From Synergistaceae bacterium (GTDB lineage: Bacteria; Synergistota; Synergistia; Synergistales; Aminobacteriaceae), in the NCBI GenBank assembly GCA_017394925.1, contig JAFPWQ010000229.1, positions 1 through 6,880 of the forward strand: 6,880 nucleotides of DNA, written 5' to 3'. Below the pieces are notes generated by a model. The model had not been told where the DNA came from. It was given only the letters and a program-made list of their open reading frames with translations, and ran no database searches. Positions 5,847 to 6,880 of the stretch are shown here, one piece after another. Every line of letters starts with the position of its first letter. Position 1 is the first letter of the stretch. A program made the translations under genes and the position numbers.

Positions 5847-6003
5847 TGTAAAATCCTCCTTGCTATATTTTGTCGTTTGATGTTAGAATACCAAAATGAC
5901 AAAAATGTGCGGGATTGTTTTCCCGTGTCTATATATATATAAAATAACTTTCTAATGTATTCCCATGTGATAATCTAATCGCATGGGATTTGTGTTGTTT
6001 GTA
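5847..6003 (-). promoter_or_regulatory. Leader of the replication operon with stem-loops
   Basis: About 150 nt of untranslated leader separate the promoter from ATG 5846. It carries the 26-bp palindrome (5962-5987), an alternating AT tract (about 5930-5944), and a 5-bp stem CGGGA/TCCCG with a 6-nt loop (5910-5925). On the minus strand that stem is followed by a T-rich but interrupted stretch. ATTTTGTC (5867-5874) and GACAAAAA (5898-5905) form a near-perfect inverted pair. A leader this long, with several symmetric elements, suggests operator or attenuation control. Confidence 0.5.
5962..5987. promoter_or_regulatory. 26-bp imperfect palindrome, candidate operator
   Basis: The outer arms CCCATG (5962-5967) and CATGGG (5982-5987) are perfect, and GAT/ATC pairs follow inside after one mismatch (5969-5971/5978-5980). 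It lies about 10-35 bp downstream of the predicted transcription start of the replication operon, where a bound repressor would block transcription. A hairpin in the leader RNA is the alternative. Confidence 0.6.
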
Positions 6004-6032
6004 ACTATATCAGCTATAACAAAAGTAGTCAA
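6004..6032 (-). promoter_or_regulatory. Promoter of the HTH-primase operon, extended -10
   Basis: Minus strand: -35 TTGACT (6032-6027), a 17-nt spacer, -10 TATAGT (6009-6004), with TGA directly before the -10, making an extended -10 element. Predicted start near 5997. It can drive 5846 through 1868 as one transcript, since genes overlap or are closely spaced and the first clear terminator is at 1825-1860. Upstream, TGGTAAAA is repeated directly at 6058-6065 and 6087-6094. Confidence 0.8.
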
Positions 6033-6103
6033 GATAAGGTTTTATATTAAAAATATCTGGTAAAACTGGTTGTATTTATCAGCAAATGGTAAAAAAAACG
6101 GTG

Positions 6104-6445
6104 TTATAAATGGGGTATGATTTGAATATCACTATTTCCCCATGAATAACTAATTGCTTTAACTCCATTTGGAACAGTAAAATTCATAGTATCTGTTTTT
6201 TTTGCTACTGTCCTGTCTAAAATCGCAATACTTGCCTGAAGTGCAATTGCTTCGTCATCTGAATGTACCAAATCAATTAAGCGTATAATTGCTTCCATTG
6301 TCGCATTCTTTAATACTTCCTCCGGCGTTGGGGGTGCTGGTGGTTTCGGCTGTTTCTTCGGTCTTCCTTTTGGATTTCCCACAGCACCGCGTACAAATCT
6401 GCCGTTGCTGTCTCTTATTTTTTTTGTGTCTTCTTTCGTGTCCAT
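6104..6445 (-). CDS. DUF5681-like basic protein, AT-hook-like N terminus, 113 aa
   Basis: Residues 11-31 carry the DUF5681 signature: RDSNGRFVRGAVGNPKGRPK followed by a Lys/Pro linker (KQPKPPAPPTPEE). The GNPKGRPKK core resembles an AT-hook, so minor-groove DNA binding is plausible. Residues ~42-80 form amphipathic helices (EEVLKNATMEAIIRLIDLVH; ALQASIAILDR). DUF5681 proteins are common in phages and mobile elements and have been linked to small terminase-like proteins, but the biochemical role is not established and no packaging genes are seen here. AGGAGGG lies ahead of ATG 6445 and overlaps the stop of the upstream recombinase, so the two are co-transcribed. Downstream is a T8 run (around 6091-6098, minus strand) without a good stem. 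Confidence 0.85.
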   Translation of the reverse strand: MDTKEDTKKIRDSNGRFVRGAVGNPKGRPKKQPKPPAPPTPEEVLKNATMEAIIRLIDLVHSDDEAIALQASIAILDRTVAKKTDTMNFTVPNGVKAISYSWGNSDIQIIPHL

Positions 6446-6460
6446 GATAATATCTCCCTC

Positions 6461-6880
6461 CTAAAAAATAGCATTGGCTATAATGTCCTCGCACATACTC
6501 CGAATACGGTCTACTGCATGTGAATATATTTGTGTGGTGCTGATGTTACTGTGCCTAGCAAATGCTTGTACGTCTGCCAAATTCATACCCCCAAGTAGTG
6601 AGAGCGTAACTGCTGAATGTCGCAATGAGTGCGCCGTTAATCTACGGTTATCATATCCGGCATGACGCATTGCATTTTTTGCTATCCTGCTGATTGTCCG
6701 TGTGGTCATTCTGCCGTTGTGATTACGATTACCTATTCCTGCAAACAGAGGGGCATTATCGGGTGCTTTTCCCCTCGCATTAAGATATTCATTGATTGCC
6801 TGCAATAATCGTTCTGGTAGCTTCACAAATTCGGTACGGTCGCGTCTGCCCTTACCCTGTACGTATAAAATCATTTCCCC
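6461..6880 (-). CDS. Tyrosine recombinase (integrase), C-terminal half, cut by right edge
   Basis: Catalytic domain of a second phage/ICE-type integrase. The reading frame is open to the window edge (first residues Gly-Glu-Met); ATG 6874 is an internal Met in the catalytic domain, not the true start. Numbering from that Met, the beta-hairpin Lys is in VQGKGRRDRTEFVKL (~5-19), HxxR is H82/R85 in AHSLRHS, the second His is H108 in ARHSNISTTQ, and the nucleophile is Y117 in QIYSHAVD. All visible active-site residues are intact; the first Arg lies outside the window. The stop at 6461 overlaps the ribosome site of the DUF5681-like gene, so both form one transcript. In the ~20 residues that the two window edges share, it matches the left recombinase at about 16 positions while the DNA differs at many codon third positions. 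They are paralogues, not two ends of one gene. Confidence 0.94.
   Translation of the reverse strand, partial: GEMILYVQGKGRRDRTEFVKLPERLLQAINEYLNARGKAPDNAPLFAGIGNRNHNGRMTTRTISRIAKNAMRHAGYDNRRLTAHSLRHSAVTLSLLGGMNLADVQAFARHSNISTTQIYSHAVDRIRSMCEDIIANAIF

Noticed and set aside
6091..6098. T8 run after the DUF5681-like gene as an intrinsic terminator
   Set aside because: No stable GC-rich stem precedes it on the minus strand.
1..6880. The two integrase pieces as ends of one gene split by linearising a circle
   Set aside because: Both pieces include the beta-hairpin Lys region, with different DNA and protein sequence, so they must be two genes.

Overview
This window is the replication and integration/excision core of an integrated bacterial mobile element: an IME, a phage satellite or an integrative plasmid. 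All seven credible genes lie on the minus strand. Host promoters look like ordinary sigma-70 type, ribosome binding sites are strong (AAGGAGG, GGAGG) and the DNA is fairly AT-rich. That suits a bacterium with Firmicutes-like signals, but nothing here fixes the genus, and I do not name one. No rRNA, tRNA, CRISPR array, IS element, relaxase, capsid, terminase large subunit or toxin/defence gene is visible.

Layout, following transcription from right to left. (1) 6880-6461: C-terminal half of a tyrosine recombinase, cut by the right edge. (2) 6445-6104: a DUF5681-like basic, AT-hook-like protein, directly downstream of it. (3) 6103-5847: a control region with an extended -10 promoter (TTGACT-17-TATAGT) and a 26-bp imperfect palindrome just after the predicted transcription start. 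(4) 5846-5138: three overlapping small genes, namely a 58-aa AlpA/excisionase-like HTH protein, a 97-aa unknown and an 81-aa conserved hypothetical, joined by ATGA stop/start overlaps. (5) 5037-2422: an 871-aa Toprim primase fused to a D5/P4-type SF3 helicase. It is followed, through another ATGA overlap, by a 185-aa protein made of two diverged copies of a TubC-like domain. (6) 1860-1825: a clear intrinsic terminator closing the operon.

The next 1.2 kb (1824-608) has no convincing gene but is highly structured. It holds an iteron cluster (1412-1812) built from 29-bp palindromic modules TGTGCAGATTAAA-N8-ATTTGCAC around an AT-rich stretch, and a tandem duplication of about 85 bp. Next come a large inverted repeat (983-1075) and an AT-rich region with short repeats ahead of a second tyrosine recombinase. 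That recombinase has its own near-consensus promoter (TTGAAA-17-TATAAT), starts at 607 and runs off the left edge.

Proposed working of the parts (inference). The iteron cluster is the replication origin, and the primase-helicase primes and unwinds from it, as the alpha protein does at ori/crr of phage P4. The HTH protein directs excision and/or controls the operon. The two related but distinct recombinases, which flank the replication module in the same orientation, catalyse integration and excision, or mark two elements joined in tandem. The least explained items are the 983-1075 inverted repeat, the metal-free-looking zinc-finger remnant of the primase, the duplicated-domain partner protein and the paired integrases.
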